Assembly: GCA_047921175.1 (NCBI GenBank)
Contig: JBLRWQ010000014.1
Span: 1 to 49,426 of the forward strand
Origin: T1Sed10-7 sp047921175
GTDB taxonomy: Bacteria > Actinomycetota > Nitriliruptoria > Nitriliruptorales > Nitriliruptoraceae
Direction: 5' to 3'
DNA length: 49,426 nt
Of this stretch, positions 48,386 through 49,426 are shown one piece after another. The stretch's first letter is position 1. Each line of letters begins with the position of its first letter. The notes beneath the pieces were generated by a model. That model was given only the letters and a program-made list of their open reading frames with translations, did no database searches and had not been told where the DNA came from. The translations under genes and the position numbers were made by a program.

Positions 48386-49252
48386 CTAGCGGTCCGTGCG
48401 GACGGCGCGGTACTCGCGCACCGGCAGCGCCAGCGTCGCGTCGATGACGAGCCCGTCGACGACCCCGCTGAAGCCGCCGACCTGCCAGGCCGCTTGCCAG
48501 GCCGAGCGAACACTCACTCGGACGTCGCTGTCGCTCCAGCGGTAGACGTGCGCGATCTGCTGCGATGCATCGCCGTCGTGGGCAGCACCCGTACGACCGT
48601 CCACGATGGTCTCGATCGTGCCATCGCCCCAATCGATGACGAAGCGAGTCGGTCGCAGTTCGACGCGCATCATGCCCCAACCAGCGAGGTTCTCGTCCAC
48701 CGTGAAGGTCGACTGGTCGTTGATGACCAGGTAGGCGGGCAGACCGGTCAGCGCGAACCCAGGGTCGATGCGGAGTTGCGGCTCGGGCAGTGGGATCCGT
48801 CGCACGAAGTCGTCCGCGGCTGCGGCCGGGGATGTGACGACCGGGATCGGGACGGGCTGGCACATCGGATCCGTTGCGCCGGCGACCCTCGGGTCGTTCG
48901 TCATGTCGATCGTCCGCAGGTCCCATTCGATCGCCAGTGGTGAGTTCGGCGCCACATCCGAGCGGTACACGAGGTCGATGCACGGCTCTCCGGTGTCGAC
49001 CCGGGTTCCCCAGATGGGTTCGTACGACCCGGGGGGTGGTGGTTCCTGTTCACCGCCGCCGGCAGGCGTCGGCGCCACATCGCCCGCTCCCGATCCAGCG
49101 TTCCCCGAACCGCTGCCCGGTCGTGAGCCTTCGATTATGAAAGCATCGTCCTCGGAACCAGCCAGAACGTCAGCCAGTGCGACGGATACCACGCTTAGCG
49201 CGAATACGCCAGCAGACAGGGTCACGACGACAAGGCGGCTCAGCCTGAGCAT
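48386..49252 (-). CDS. secreted protein with PKD-like domain, unknown
   Basis: 288 residues. Signal peptide MLRLSRLVVVTLSAGVFALS then VVSVALADVLAG. A low-complexity Gly/Ser/Pro stretch (GSRPGSGSGNAGSGAGDVAP, GGGEQEPPPPGSYEP) leads to a ~190-residue domain. Near the end, RFVIDWGDGTIETIVDG and QQIAHVYRWSD give the DWGDGT...HVY pattern of PKD-like domains. Two Cys pairs are possible (EPCIDLVY, DPMCQPVP). ATG 49252 has GAGG ~7 bases upstream; it overlaps the end of the upstream gene by 13 bases. GC content is lower than in the rest of the window (about 60% in parts). Confidence 0.78.
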   Translation of the reverse strand: MLRLSRLVVVTLSAGVFALSVVSVALADVLAGSEDDAFIIEGSRPGSGSGNAGSGAGDVAPTPAGGGEQEPPPPGSYEPIWGTRVDTGEPCIDLVYRSDVAPNSPLAIEWDLRTIDMTNDPRVAGATDPMCQPVPIPVVTSPAAAADDFVRRIPLPEPQLRIDPGFALTGLPAYLVINDQSTFTVDENLAGWGMMRVELRPTRFVIDWGDGTIETIVDGRTGAAHDGDASQQIAHVYRWSDSDVRVSVRSAWQAAWQVGGFSGVVDGLVIDATLALPVREYRAVRTDR

Positions 49253-49426
49253 GGCAAAGCCTCGCGCAATTCGCCCTCCGCTCCTACTCGCTGAGCGTGG
49301 TATACCCACGGAGTTGGGTTGAGGTTCCGGAAGGGTTCGGACTCCATTTCACGTAGCAGGATGAAGGTTGGCCGAGGCTCGGGCGCGTCGATGTAGACAC
49401 CGGACTGATCTCCGATCGTCTCAATC
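49240..49426 (-). CDS. C-terminal 61 residues of an unidentified protein
   Basis: Open frame from the right edge to TGA at 49240-49242, without a start in the window: IETIGDQSGVYIDAPEPRPT, FILLREMESEPFRNLNPTPW and VYHAQRVGAEGELREALPCS plus G. Codon use is natural and it ends 13 bases inside the next gene, the coupling style used throughout the window, which supports that it is real. No family recognised. The lower GC matches its downstream neighbour. Confidence 0.55.
   Translation of the reverse strand, partial: IETIGDQSGVYIDAPEPRPTFILLREMESEPFRNLNPTPWVYHAQRVGAEGELREALPCSG

Overview
The window is high-GC (roughly 70-75% by eye) DNA packed with genes, with many GTG starts, strong GGAGG-type ribosome binding sites and very frequent 1-4 base stop/start overlaps. 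Gene content (an MtrAB-like two-component pair beside a GerMN lipoprotein, a DUF2510 protein, LutABC, RecBCD, an archaeal-like ProS) points to an actinobacterium. The mix of BCCT osmolyte transport and unusual gene fusions would suit a deep-branching, possibly salt-tolerant lineage such as Nitriliruptoria/Egibacter/Euzebya. That placement is an inference, not something the sequence proves. I saw no rRNA, tRNA, CRISPR array, prophage or insertion sequence.

Layout. 1-1.3 kb: the start of prolyl-tRNA synthetase (minus) diverges from a small membrane protein. 1.7-3.9 kb: a betaine/choline-type transporter and a universal stress protein. 3.9-12.2 kb (minus): a six-gene lactate/glycolate operon, lldP-lutC-lutBA(fused)-glcD-glcE-glcF, in which every junction overlaps. 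12.7-25.8 kb: a DNA-repair block with an iron-sulfur photolyase, a GNAT acetyltransferase, recC-recB-recD (all overlapping) and an AlkX/YcaQ-type glycosylase. 25.9-29.9 kb: an enoyl-CoA hydratase, a zinc-ribbon metallopeptidase, a GntR regulator coupled to an HD hydrolase, and two small proteins. 29.9-34.2 kb (minus): xseB, xseA, an acyltransferase with a repeat-built coiled-coil tail, and an ADP-ribosylglycohydrolase fused to a phosphatase domain whose catalytic Cys is Gly. 34.3-35.8 kb: an SfsA-DUF3293 fusion and a 42-residue ORF. 35.8-40.4 kb (minus): a GAF histidine kinase and, upstream of it, a pair that looks like fatty-acyl reduction: a FAR-like SDR followed by a large protein whose C-terminal half resembles cyanobacterial acyl-ACP reductase. 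40.6-45.3 kb: a small exporter-like membrane protein, OsmC, a DUF5998-like protein, an OmpR-type regulator, its kinase, and a GerMN-Gmad2 lipoprotein. 45.3-47.3 kb: a LysR regulator divergent from an EamA/RhtA exporter across a clear operator. 47.2-49.4 kb: the wreck of a TIGR00725-like gene, a DUF998 membrane protein, and a lower-GC secreted PKD-like protein with a partial gene upstream of it at the edge.

How the genes work together. The lld/lut/glc operon would import lactate or glycolate and oxidise it to pyruvate or glyoxylate. RecBCD, XseAB, photolyase and AlkX give a cluster of repair functions. The FAR/AAR-like pair is the best candidate for an undescribed system: it could turn fatty acyl thioesters into aldehydes or alcohols outside cyanobacteria. 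All functional statements rest on motif recognition by eye; no database search was run.
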